A stretch of DNA of 64,000 nucleotides, from positions 3,906,001 through 3,970,000 of the forward strand of contig NC_014364.1 in the NCBI RefSeq assembly GCF_000143985.1. The letters run 5' to 3'. The notes beneath the pieces are model-generated. The model was not told where the DNA came from, did no database searches, and saw only the letters and a list, made by a program, of their open reading frames with translations. Within the stretch, counting starts at the first letter, position 1, and every line of letters begins with the position of its first letter. Position numbers and translations under genes: made by a program. Below, in pieces: positions 41,970 through 49,728 of the stretch. This DNA is from Sediminispirochaeta smaragdinae DSM 11293 (GTDB lineage Bacteria > Spirochaetota > Spirochaetia > DSM-16054 > Sediminispirochaetaceae).

Positions 41970-43253
41970 TTAACGTTGAAATGAACCTCGATAGGTATCG
42001 ATATTCATCTTTGAAGCAAGCCGCATGGCAAGAAAATAAAGGATGCCGCCAATAACAAAGGAGTTGATAGCGGCAACACCAAACGTAAGTTGCTTGGCAA
42101 TAATCCCGGATATGACTACGGTAAGAACTGCAGCAAGATTCCATTTTCTATAACGAGTATCAGAGGAAAATTGATATTTCTTTCTCTTACCGAGAAAGTA
42201 GTAGTCCACAACAATGACTCCACCAATGGGAGGAATAAAAACGCCAAGAAATACCAAAAACGGAACAAAGAAATCGGTAATATCCAAAAAGGCTATAGCA
42301 GTAGCAATTATACCAAGGATAAGTGATATTTTGTATTTTGGAATTTCTCGAATATTCGAAATACCCAACGATGCAGAATAAAGATTATTGTCGTTACTGG
42401 TCCACTGCGCAAGTATCACCATCAGTAAAGATGCCAGCCCCATTCCGAGTCCAACCATGGCCGCCATGATGGTATCACTACCTGCGGCTTTAACCATAAC
42501 CATCCCGGCGAAATTGGCAAGAGCAAAGACAAACATCGCAAGGGCAGACGCTATCCAGTTATGTAACTTCGTCTTTACATAGCGCGAAACATCGGGTTGC
42601 ATAATGCTACCGACAATCCACCCGCCGATTACGATGGTAATTCCTGTTCCCAAACTGGCAGGCTCTGACGGGGCACTATTCACGATGGCTTCGAAACCAA
42701 TTTCTCTAAATGCTTTCGTACTTCCCCAAAGACAGATGATAAGGATAAGCGGAGAGGCAATCGTACTAAGAAAAGACAGACCTTTATAGCCGACAATTGC
42801 GGTAGTCATCATCAAAAGACCGCCCCAAACGGTAGCGACAGGGATCGAACACAAATATACATTTGGAAACATGATATGCATTGTTTGCCCAAAAAAACCT
42901 GTCTGGTATGCATACCACCCGGTTAGACTTACAGCCCATACCAAACCGACTATCTTCGAGCCTGAACGTCCAAAAGCATGCCGAGAAAGAACGGAAAAAG
43001 GGACGCCGGTATCCGCACCGATCCCTCCCATAATTCCGGCCATAAATAACAAAAAAAGAGAGCCCAAAATAATCGCCCAAACAGCATCTCGAAAGGTCAA
43101 AAGATTTGCCAATGAAGCCCCTGTATAAAGCGTCGACATCGCAACCGCCAGACCCGCAGTAACAAAAGAAAGATTTAGGAGTGATCGCCGTTTTTCTTTC
43201 GGAACCGGCTCGGTAGGATAGTCATACAATAGGCTTTCTTTATATGCCTTCAT
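41970..43253 (-). CDS. NCS1 family permease (cytosine/allantoin/hydantoin type)
   Basis: This 427-residue carrier has 12 membrane segments and the NCS1 pattern near the start (SFVTAGLAVAMSTLYTGASL, GADTGVPFSVLSRHAFGRSG, SLTGWYAYQTGFFGQ). QPDVSRYVKTKL in the middle is a cytosine-permease-like motif. It imports a pyrimidine, hydantoin or similar compound. It lies 14 bases after the DUF917 gene under IclR control, so the substrate is probably the compound processed by that enzyme. Confidence 0.88.
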   Translation of the reverse strand: MKAYKESLLYDYPTEPVPKEKRRSLLNLSFVTAGLAVAMSTLYTGASLANLLTFRDAVWAIILGSLFLLFMAGIMGGIGADTGVPFSVLSRHAFGRSGSKIVGLVWAVSLTGWYAYQTGFFGQTMHIMFPNVYLCSIPVATVWGGLLMMTTAIVGYKGLSFLSTIASPLILIICLWGSTKAFREIGFEAIVNSAPSEPASLGTGITIVIGGWIVGSIMQPDVSRYVKTKLHNWIASALAMFVFALANFAGMVMVKAAGSDTIMAAMVGLGMGLASLLMVILAQWTSNDNNLYSASLGISNIREIPKYKISLILGIIATAIAFLDITDFFVPFLVFLGVFIPPIGGVIVVDYYFLGKRKKYQFSSDTRYRKWNLAAVLTVVISGIIAKQLTFGVAAINSFVIGGILYFLAMRLASKMNIDTYRGSFQR

Positions 43254-43267
43254 ACCTTATCCTCCTT

Positions 43268-44398
43268 CTAAAAAAAATTCTCAACAGGACGATAATCAAA
43301 ATCATGGCCGAAATAACGAGGCCCCAAAATGTCGATTCCTTTCGGGGTTCGAAATTCCGATCGTGCTTTCATTCCTATCACAGCCACCTTTTGTCCGGTT
43401 CGAACAAGAGGATTGGGAATTGGTTCTCCTGTCTTAAGGTCGACTAACGAGATAATATCCGGACTCGTGACAAAAGGTTTACCATTTTTCCATGAAACGT
43501 GGTTTTCATTTTTGAACCATACCTTCAAGACCTCTCCGGAGAACCTTCCGATTCCAGTTATCGTATTTGTTCCCCAGTAATACCCTAGCCTGTCATCTTC
43601 TTCTTTACCGGTTACTTCACCTTCAATTAAAATCCATGCGTGTAACTTGTCCGCAAGATCCTTAACAACGGCTTTGCCTGCCTCTCTTCGTTCTCGAATG
43701 AATCGCCCGAGTTCATAGCTTTCGGTCATTGTTCCGGCGATGATAATTTTCTTTGCATCTGCCGCCTTCATAAGAAAGCCAGCCTGGCCAGCAAGGCCGT
43801 ACGCCCCGGCGCTGATGAGCTTTCCGATACGTTCAGTCACCCGATAGTTAATTGCACTTTTGAGAATCGCAACATTTCCCCATTCATCGACTGAAGTGAT
43901 GGGCAAAATTGTCTTTCCATGAAGGTAAGGAGTAGTTTGTTGGATTTCAGGAATAGCTCTGCCGGTATAATCACCGTCCAAAACAGGAATACCAAGAGCG
44001 GCGGCGGCAGCCACTGCCCCCGATGTATTTGCACCTGCCAGCTCTATGGGCACAATAGCACTTATCTTTTTTCCTGTGTAATCGGCAAGCTCCTCTACCG
44101 CTTTTTTCAGTCGGTCTTTTTCTGTATTGACAGTTGAAACTAGACCGAAACCTTCCATTTCTTTGGTGACTTCAGGAGTGTGCGGTGCTATAGACCCCAT
44201 GAGAAACGGACAGACAACCAGAGCATCATCATCAAGCTCAGAAGCATCTATCCAACCTACGCTTCGTCCCGCATCAAGTTCACTGTTCAGCGAAGCAATT
44301 CCATTGTTCGGCAGACCGCCTCCCCCTGTGGCAAAAAACGTGCAACCTCGAACAAAATCTTGTATTGCCGTTTTATCCTTAAAAAGAAATCTACTCAT
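43268..44398 (-). CDS. DUF917 family protein (S-methylthiohydantoin desulfurase-like)
   Basis: A 376-residue DUF917 protein. Recognisable segments are CTFFATGGGGLPNNG near the start, PIELAGANTSGAVAAAAALGIPVLDGDYTGRAIPE in the middle, and LVDLKTGEPIPNPLVRTGQKVAVIGMKARSEFRTPKGI-like sequence at the end. One family branch desulfurises S-methylthiohydantoins, and others accompany hydantoin or pyrimidine catabolism. The frame opens at 44422, but AAAGGAGGGTATTT precedes the ATG at 44398. It lies between the IclR regulator and the NCS1 permease; no hydantoinase is nearby. Confidence 0.85.
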   Translation of the reverse strand: MSRFLFKDKTAIQDFVRGCTFFATGGGGLPNNGIASLNSELDAGRSVGWIDASELDDDALVVCPFLMGSIAPHTPEVTKEMEGFGLVSTVNTEKDRLKKAVEELADYTGKKISAIVPIELAGANTSGAVAAAAALGIPVLDGDYTGRAIPEIQQTTPYLHGKTILPITSVDEWGNVAILKSAINYRVTERIGKLISAGAYGLAGQAGFLMKAADAKKIIIAGTMTESYELGRFIRERREAGKAVVKDLADKLHAWILIEGEVTGKEEDDRLGYYWGTNTITGIGRFSGEVLKVWFKNENHVSWKNGKPFVTSPDIISLVDLKTGEPIPNPLVRTGQKVAVIGMKARSEFRTPKGIDILGPRYFGHDFDYRPVENFF

Positions 44399-44421
44399 AA
44401 ATACCCTCCTTTTATCGGGCA

Positions 44422-45189
44422 CTAATCCCGACTATTGGTATTTCCTAATGTTTGAGATATCTCCCTAGCAACAGTGCGCATACTTTGTACAGTATCCTCA
44501 AGCTGCTTTTCGGAAATGCTTGAAGGAATCATGGTGCTAATGGAAGCTACCACCTCATCTGTGTGGTCGAAAACAGGAACACCAACGGCATGCAAACCCT
44601 GCCTGTGCTCTTCATTGTCGATGGAGTAACCACGCCTCCGCGTTTCTGACAATTCATGTTCCAAGGCTTTTCGATCTGTAATGGTTTTCTCGGTATATGG
44701 AACGAGACTGATTCTATCCACATAGTCGGCAAACATCTCTTCCGAAAGGTAAGCAAGCAAAACCTTGCCAAGGGCCGTCGGGTAGAGATCAAAACTCATC
44801 CCGACCCTGGTAATAGAGGGAATTGCCTGGCTATTCCCAACTTTGCTAATACAAACGCCGAGATCACCTTCCTGTATCGCAAGGTGAACCGTGGATTTAA
44901 GCTCTTCGCTTAACTTGCCCAAAAGCGGATATGTTATCTCGGTTAGGTCGTTGTTTTCCTGCACCACACTCGCAAGTTCAACAATGCGAAAGGTCGCCCT
45001 AAAACGGCCACTGATTTCATCCTTAAATATGAAGCCTTCTTTTTGAAGACTTTTCAGATAGTTATAGATTGCAGGAGATGATGTATGGAATGATCTGGCA
45101 AGCTCCGCCACCTTTACCCCATGCTTTTGGTGACAAATATGCGATAGAACACGAACAGTTCGCTGAATCGAATTGATCTTCTGGTCCAT
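44422..45189 (-). CDS. IclR family transcriptional regulator
   Basis: This 255-residue regulator has the IclR winged helix (SIQRTVRVLSHICHQKHGVKVAELARSFHTSSPAIYNYLKSLQKEGF, seen as a split pattern) and an effector domain (LYPTALGKVLLAYL, RRRGYSIDNEEHRQGLHAVGVPVFD). The frame opens at TTG 45201. TTGGAGG is two bases from ATG 45192 and five from ATG 45189, so I take the latter. Tandem repeats directly upstream are the likely autoregulatory operator. It leads the operon with DUF917 and the NCS1 permease. Confidence 0.9.
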   Translation of the reverse strand: MDQKINSIQRTVRVLSHICHQKHGVKVAELARSFHTSSPAIYNYLKSLQKEGFIFKDEISGRFRATFRIVELASVVQENNDLTEITYPLLGKLSEELKSTVHLAIQEGDLGVCISKVGNSQAIPSITRVGMSFDLYPTALGKVLLAYLSEEMFADYVDRISLVPYTEKTITDRKALEHELSETRRRGYSIDNEEHRQGLHAVGVPVFDHTDEVVASISTMIPSSISEKQLEDTVQSMRTVAREISQTLGNTNSRD

Positions 45190-45201
45190 CATGACCTCCA
45201 A

Positions 45202-45272
45202 TATATTAACTAATATTTAATATATTAATTTATATTTAATACATTGTATGCCCACCCTTTTTCCACTGTCAA
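45202..45272 (-). promoter_or_regulatory. Promoter and tandem operator repeats of the IclR operon
   Basis: On the minus strand TTGACA (45272-45267), an 18-base spacer and TACAAT (45248-45243) form the promoter. Directly downstream two 19-base A/T-only-type repeats lie head to tail (45202-45220 and 45221-45239), identical in 17 of 19 positions, with the palindrome TTAATATATTAA across the junction. A protein bound there would block transcription start or escape. The IclR product is the likely ligand. Confidence 0.75.
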
Positions 45273-45322
45273 GTTTTTTTCACCCGATTCCCTATCCCTC
45301 CCCAATAGGATAGAATCAGCCC

Positions 45323-46297
45323 ATGCAAAGAGAGATGATCCTCTTTCGGTCCCGTCTCAACAGGGCCGTACGAAATTTTTTCGAATCAAAGGGTTTTCTT
45401 GAAGTTGAAACCCCTCAGCTTTCTCCAACAGTCATTCCCGAAGCCCATATCGAACTCTTCTCCACCCGATTTTTCAGCGACAGGTTCGGAGAACGAGAAC
45501 TCTACCTCCTGCCGAGCCCAGAAATTCACATGAAGCAGCTCATTGCCGAGGGATCGGGAAGTATTTTCCAGATCTGTAAGAGTTTTCGAAATGATGAGCA
45601 GATGAGTCACTACCACAATCCGGAATTTTCCATGCTGGAGTGGTATGCGGTTCAGGGAAGCAGCGAAGAAAATATTGCCACGACCGAAGAGCTTTTTTCC
45701 TGTTTGGCCGAAACACTCCACAGAGACGGTGAATACCTGAGCCCCCCCTTTCGCAGGATGACCATGGCGGAGGCCTTCGACCGTTTTGCCGGTATCGATC
45801 TCGAAAAAGGGCTGAGCCTTCCCGGGCTGAGGAAACAGGCACAAGCCGCAGGCATCGATCTCAGAGACAAACAAGAAAGCTGGGAAGAGCTCTTTCACCG
45901 CATCTTTCTCACGCACGTCGAGCCGGAACTTCCGGCCGACCGTCCCCTCGTCCTGGAACGCTACCCTGCGGCGGTCGAGGTCCTTGCCGAAAGAATTCCG
46001 GGAACCGGCTGGCTCGACCGCTGGGAATTGTACGTCAAGGGGACGGAACTTGCCAACTGTTATGCCGAAGAGCGTTCGCAAAAGCAGGTGGAAAGTTTTT
46101 TTCATAGTCAGTCAGCCCAGAAAGTACAATCGAGCCGTGTGGTGCCGGATATTGATCCGGAGTATCCACAAATTTTCCGAAACTTTCCGAAGTGCAGTGG
46201 GGTGGCCCTGGGAATGGACCGCTTGGCCATGCTTTTTTCAGGAGCAGCCACCATAGAGGGGGTGATGTTGTTTCCGTTTTCTGATATGCTTCGCTAA
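45323..46297 (+). CDS. epmA: EF-P beta-lysine ligase (EpmA/PoxA, lysyl-tRNA synthetase paralogue)
   Basis: This 324-residue protein is a class II aminoacyl-tRNA synthetase core without an anticodon-binding domain. Class motifs are visible: motif 2 ICKSFRNDEQMSHYHNPEFSMLEWY in two parts, and motif 3 SGVALGMDRLAMLF. It activates (R)-beta-lysine and attaches it to a lysine of EF-P. The EF-P gene follows after 61 bases, and an EpmB-like aminomutase is 6 kb away. The ATG has only a weak upstream AGGA. The upstream 130 bases hold the IclR promoter. Confidence 0.93.
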   Translation: MQREMILFRSRLNRAVRNFFESKGFLEVETPQLSPTVIPEAHIELFSTRFFSDRFGERELYLLPSPEIHMKQLIAEGSGSIFQICKSFRNDEQMSHYHNPEFSMLEWYAVQGSSEENIATTEELFSCLAETLHRDGEYLSPPFRRMTMAEAFDRFAGIDLEKGLSLPGLRKQAQAAGIDLRDKQESWEELFHRIFLTHVEPELPADRPLVLERYPAAVEVLAERIPGTGWLDRWELYVKGTELANCYAEERSQKQVESFFHSQSAQKVQSSRVVPDIDPEYPQIFRNFPKCSGVALGMDRLAMLFSGAATIEGVMLFPFSDMLR

Positions 46298-46358
46298 AAT
46301 GAATATATTGGCCTTATGGCTGTCAGCATAAAACTCATTAACATCGAGGTAAAGATAG

Positions 46359-46922
46359 ATGATAAAAGCTGGATCGATCGATAAGGGAACCGCACTGCTG
46401 ATTAAGGGGACACCCTATGTCGTTGTCGAGCGGGAATTCGTCAATCCCGGAAAGGGATCGGCCTTTGTACGACTCAAGCTAAAAAGCCCTTCCACAGGGC
46501 AGGTTCTTAGAGAAACCTACAAGACTCAAGATTCGGTGGAGGATATCATTGTTTCCGATAAGGATTGTCAGTATCTCTATGCCGATAATGATTCCTACCA
46601 TTTCATGGATCTGGAGACCTATGATCAGTTCGAAGTACCTATGCAGGGTTTCGAGGATTACAAACTTCTGATGAAGGATGGGGAAACCTACAACATCGTC
46701 TTTTGGGAAGACAAGCCTCTGGATATCAAGATTCCCTTTAAGGTAGTCTACGAAGTAACAGAGGCCCAGGAAGCGGTAAAGGGTGATACCGTCACCGGAG
46801 CAACGAAGATGGTAACTGTTGAGACGGGACTTCAGGTTAAGGTTCCGATTTTTATCAAGCAGGGCGAACGGATCATGATCAATACGGAAACAAAAGAATA
46901 TGTCGAACGGGTCAACCAGTAA
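46359..46922 (+). CDS. efp: Elongation factor P
   Basis: This 187-residue protein has three beta-barrel domains and rescues ribosomes stalled at polyproline. The modified lysine is K32 in NPGKGSAF (equivalent to K34 of E. coli EF-P), which fits modification by the adjacent EpmA. The C-terminal signature is recognisable (TGLQVKVPIFIKQGERIMINT). GAGGTAAAGATAG precedes the ATG. The methyltransferase gene overlaps its last 23 bases. Confidence 0.95.
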   Translation: MIKAGSIDKGTALLIKGTPYVVVEREFVNPGKGSAFVRLKLKSPSTGQVLRETYKTQDSVEDIIVSDKDCQYLYADNDSYHFMDLETYDQFEVPMQGFEDYKLLMKDGETYNIVFWEDKPLDIKIPFKVVYEVTEAQEAVKGDTVTGATKMVTVETGLQVKVPIFIKQGERIMINTETKEYVERVNQ

Positions 46923-48153
46923 CCTGTTACGATTTTACTCACACAAGGAGGTCGCATTCCGCTATAATGGATGCGGCCTCTCCTTTTTTCTCAGCCACGG
47001 GCTGTTCAGCAGCTATGCAATTGATGCCGGAACCTCCCTTCTTCTAAAGCTGATCGCCCAGCATAAGATTGCCGAAGGGAAGCGATCGCTTATCGACATT
47101 GGCTGCGGAGCAGGGGTTATCGGGCTTAGCATCAAAAAGCGACATCCGGAAATTAACGCCACACTGCAGGACCGCGATGCCCTTGCCGTGGCATTTTCGC
47201 AGGCTGCCGCACGACGTAACGGCCTGTTGCCCGACGGGGCCGAAGAATCCCCGGATCTGAGATTCGCAGGCGCCCTGGCCTTCGAGGGCCAGGAAGGACG
47301 CACATTCGATCTCATCGTATCGAACTGGCCGGCAAAGGCAGGCATCCCGGTACTTAAAGAGTTCTTTTTCCTTGCCGCTGCCTCATTGGAAAAGAAGGGA
47401 GACCTGGCCATGGTAGTGGTGCGCCCGCTTAAAGAGCAGGCTCTCGCTTTCGCCCTGGAGGCCGGTTGGGAAGTTCAGGCCTCTGAGACCACGGCAAACC
47501 ACTGTGCCTTCCTTGCCTCCCTGTCTGGGGAAGCCCAAAAGCAGCATAGCCCCACCTTTTCTCTTTCTCCCTACCTTCGAGGAATCTTCAAAGGCAAAGG
47601 CTACCAAATGGAAAGTGTCTACGGTCTTCCAGGATTCGACACCCTAGCCTTTCACCACATGCTGTTCGCTTCGGAACTAGCTAAAGTAGTTGAGTGTCTG
47701 GCTCCCGAACAGGGAACAACACTCATACGAAATCCTGGCCAGGGACATATTCCACTTATTCTTGCAGCAGAAGTAAACAAACAAGAACGTAAGCTGCCCC
47801 TCCCTATTCGGCTTGCCTCAAGAGACCGATTGCAGCTTTTGATAAGCAGCAGGAACCTACAGAAAGCAGGGATACCGCATATCATCGAACACGATGCCTC
47901 TCCAATCCTGGACACGGCGAATGAAGAAACGAAGGCATCTCTGGCCATCATGGATATCGACTATGTTCCCGGCAGCGATATTTGCAAAGAGACTTGGCTC
48001 TGGGCCGATCAACAGTTGTTGCCAACAGGCCGCGTCCTATTTCTCGGCAAGAGTGCTCTTATAGGCCGAATAGCAGATGGAGCCCAGGGTTTCTCCCTCA
48101 TTCATACGAAAAAATACAAAGGGTATCGCCTTTTGCTTTTCTCGAAGAATTGA
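46900..48153 (+). CDS. RsmC/RlmG-like methyltransferase
   Basis: This 417-residue protein has an N-terminal half resembling MTS-domain RNA methyltransferases: LSFFLSHGLFSSYAIDAGTSLLL, the SAM loop LIDIGCGAGVIGLSI near 65, and the catalytic-type motif FDLIVSNWPAKAG (normally NPPF, here NWPA). RsmC and RlmG methylate guanines of rRNA. The altered NPPF motif may change the target or activity. The second half is a weaker methyltransferase-like repeat (MDIDYVPGSD). The ATG lies inside the end of efp in another frame, so translation is probably coupled. Confidence 0.72.
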   Translation: MSNGSTSNLLRFYSHKEVAFRYNGCGLSFFLSHGLFSSYAIDAGTSLLLKLIAQHKIAEGKRSLIDIGCGAGVIGLSIKKRHPEINATLQDRDALAVAFSQAAARRNGLLPDGAEESPDLRFAGALAFEGQEGRTFDLIVSNWPAKAGIPVLKEFFFLAAASLEKKGDLAMVVVRPLKEQALAFALEAGWEVQASETTANHCAFLASLSGEAQKQHSPTFSLSPYLRGIFKGKGYQMESVYGLPGFDTLAFHHMLFASELAKVVECLAPEQGTTLIRNPGQGHIPLILAAEVNKQERKLPLPIRLASRDRLQLLISSRNLQKAGIPHIIEHDASPILDTANEETKASLAIMDIDYVPGSDICKETWLWADQQLLPTGRVLFLGKSALIGRIADGAQGFSLIHTKKYKGYRLLLFSKN

Positions 48154-48187
48154 TAGCCATTATCTATTGTTTTTGTGTATTTCATGC

Positions 48188-48193
48188 TATATT
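48188..48193 (+). promoter_or_regulatory. -10 box of the Rrf2 gene, possible leaderless start
   Basis: TATATT ends only seven bases before the ATG at 48201. TTGTTT at 48167-48172 is a weak -35 with a short 15-base spacer. No Shine-Dalgarno sequence precedes the ATG. Transcription would therefore begin at or next to the start codon, giving a leaderless message. Confidence 0.5.
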
Positions 48194-48200
48194 CGTATAC

Positions 48201-48617
48201 ATGAGGATAACAACCAAAGGCCGCTACGCAATCCGGGCGGTTCTTCGGCTGGCACAAGCAGAAGAGCACCGCCCTATTCCTATACGCATTCTCGCCGCAC
48301 AGGAAGGAATTTCTCCGGAATTTCTTGAACAGATTTTCTTTCGACTTAGGAAAAGTGGCATCATTAATTCAACAAGGGGGCCGGGCGGTGGTTTTCGGCT
48401 TATGAAAGAGGCTAATGATCTCACCCTCATGGAAATATTCGATGCCGTAGAAGAGGGGTTCTTTCTCTCCCCCTGTACTCAGGACGGTGAACAGTGCGAC
48501 AGAGAAGAACGCTGTCTGGTCCATGGTCTTTGGGAACATACCTACGAAATGCTACAATCCTATTTTGGTGCCATCACGATTGCCGATGTAATGGCAAATC
48601 GTTATCCCCATCTTTAA
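48201..48617 (+). CDS. Rrf2 family regulator with IscR-type cluster cysteines
   Basis: This 138-residue protein has the Rrf2 winged helix (TTKGRYAIRAVLRLAQ, ISPEFLEQIFFRLRKSGII, RGPGGGFRL). The cysteines C92, C99 and C105 match the spacing of the [2Fe-2S] ligands of IscR. It probably senses iron-sulfur status or redox. The frame opens far upstream at 47982 inside the methyltransferase gene, but the family starts at the ATG at 48201. Its last 44 bases overlap the 3' end of the convergent MscS gene. Confidence 0.9.
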   Translation: MRITTKGRYAIRAVLRLAQAEEHRPIPIRILAAQEGISPEFLEQIFFRLRKSGIINSTRGPGGGFRLMKEANDLTLMEIFDAVEEGFFLSPCTQDGEQCDREERCLVHGLWEHTYEMLQSYFGAITIADVMANRYPHL

Positions 48618-49728
48618 GATGAAGGTCCAGTTGAGGAAAGGGGATCTCTATTCCCTTGGTTTGACATGCCTTCCAAATTTCCATATTGATCCAGTGATGG
48701 GCGACATATTTATCGTGAACGTCTTTAATCCAGGTAAAGACGGCAAAATTGATACTTGAACTCCCGAACTCCTTCAGCCGCACGGCAGGGGCCTTATCCT
48801 TTCTCCGAAAAGGACAGGAGATTATGGCCGTTTCCAGTATCTCTACCACCCGTTCTACGTCCGAACGATAGGAAACACCAATATCGTTTCGTATTAAAAC
48901 ACTCTTGTCGTCATAGGTATTGTTATAGACGGTATTGGAAACCAGCTGACTATTGGGAACAATAATAGTTTCGTTCATGAGGGTATTAATAACCGTAGAG
49001 ATAATCCGAATCTGAACGACCGACCCCTCGTTTCCCTCTACGATAATGAAATCCCCCTCTTTTATCGGTCTGGTGATGATGATCACAACACCGGCAAAAA
49101 AATTGGCAACTACATTTTGCAGGCCGAAACCAAGACCGAGACCGAGCACACCGAAGATGACGGTCAGGGCCGACAGGTTAATACCGATAACCGAAAGGCC
49201 AATCAGCAAAACGATAAACATGACCGAGTAGCGCAATAGATTTGCAAGAGAGAACTGTTTTGCTTCATCAATACCGATGCGGCGCAGGAAGGATTGATTC
49301 ATCATTCCTTTCGAAATTCTTCCCGCCCAGCTGGCAAGATAGAACACAGGGATCGTAAGGATGATGGTAACAAAGCTGATGCTGGTGTCTCCCGACTTGA
49401 TCAGCGGTTGATTTAGTGCACTGTAGAAAAGTCGCCAGTATTCGAAGAGCTTGGCACCAAAAAGCCTGCTGATAAGGCCGATAATGAGAAAAAGGTAGAT
49501 AAGACGCAAGATCAGACGGTACCAGTGACCAATCTTTTCTTTCATCTCGTCTTGTATTTTCAGTGTGAAAAGAAGTTTCCTTCCGCCGCGCAGCAAGAGG
49601 CGGTAGATAACAAATGCACAGACAAGGGGAAGGACAAAGACGAGCAGAAGGTGCAATGGGGTAAAGGGAAACGATATGGCTCCAAGGGCAAGGGGCTTAT
49701 TGAAAAAAGCGATAAGCAGGTCAGGCAA
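48574..49728 (-). CDS. MscS family mechanosensitive channel
   Basis: A channel of about 384 residues. After several N-terminal membrane segments comes the MscS pore helix region (LTVIFGVLGLGLGFGLQNVVANFFAGVVIIITRPIKEGDFI, in parts), then the cytoplasmic beta and C-terminal domains (VNTLMNETIIVPNSQL, IGVSYRSDVERVVEIL). It opens on membrane tension to release solutes. The frame opens at 49794, but a TTG at 49728 has AAGGAAG six bases upstream and overlaps the stop of the HD-GYP gene by eight bases; I prefer it. ATG 49770 is an alternative. Confidence 0.88.
   Translation of the reverse strand: MPDLLIAFFNKPLALGAISFPFTPLHLLLVFVLPLVCAFVIYRLLLRGGRKLLFTLKIQDEMKEKIGHWYRLILRLIYLFLIIGLISRLFGAKLFEYWRLFYSALNQPLIKSGDTSISFVTIILTIPVFYLASWAGRISKGMMNQSFLRRIGIDEAKQFSLANLLRYSVMFIVLLIGLSVIGINLSALTVIFGVLGLGLGFGLQNVVANFFAGVVIIITRPIKEGDFIIVEGNEGSVVQIRIISTVINTLMNETIIVPNSQLVSNTVYNNTYDDKSVLIRNDIGVSYRSDVERVVEILETAIISCPFRRKDKAPAVRLKEFGSSSINFAVFTWIKDVHDKYVAHHWINMEIWKACQTKGIEIPFPQLDLHLKDGDNDLPLHRQS

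Noticed and set aside
47982-48200. N-terminal extension of the Rrf2 regulator (frame open from 47982)
   Set aside because: The extension overlaps the methyltransferase gene in another frame and has no homology; Rrf2 proteins start at the ATG at 48201.
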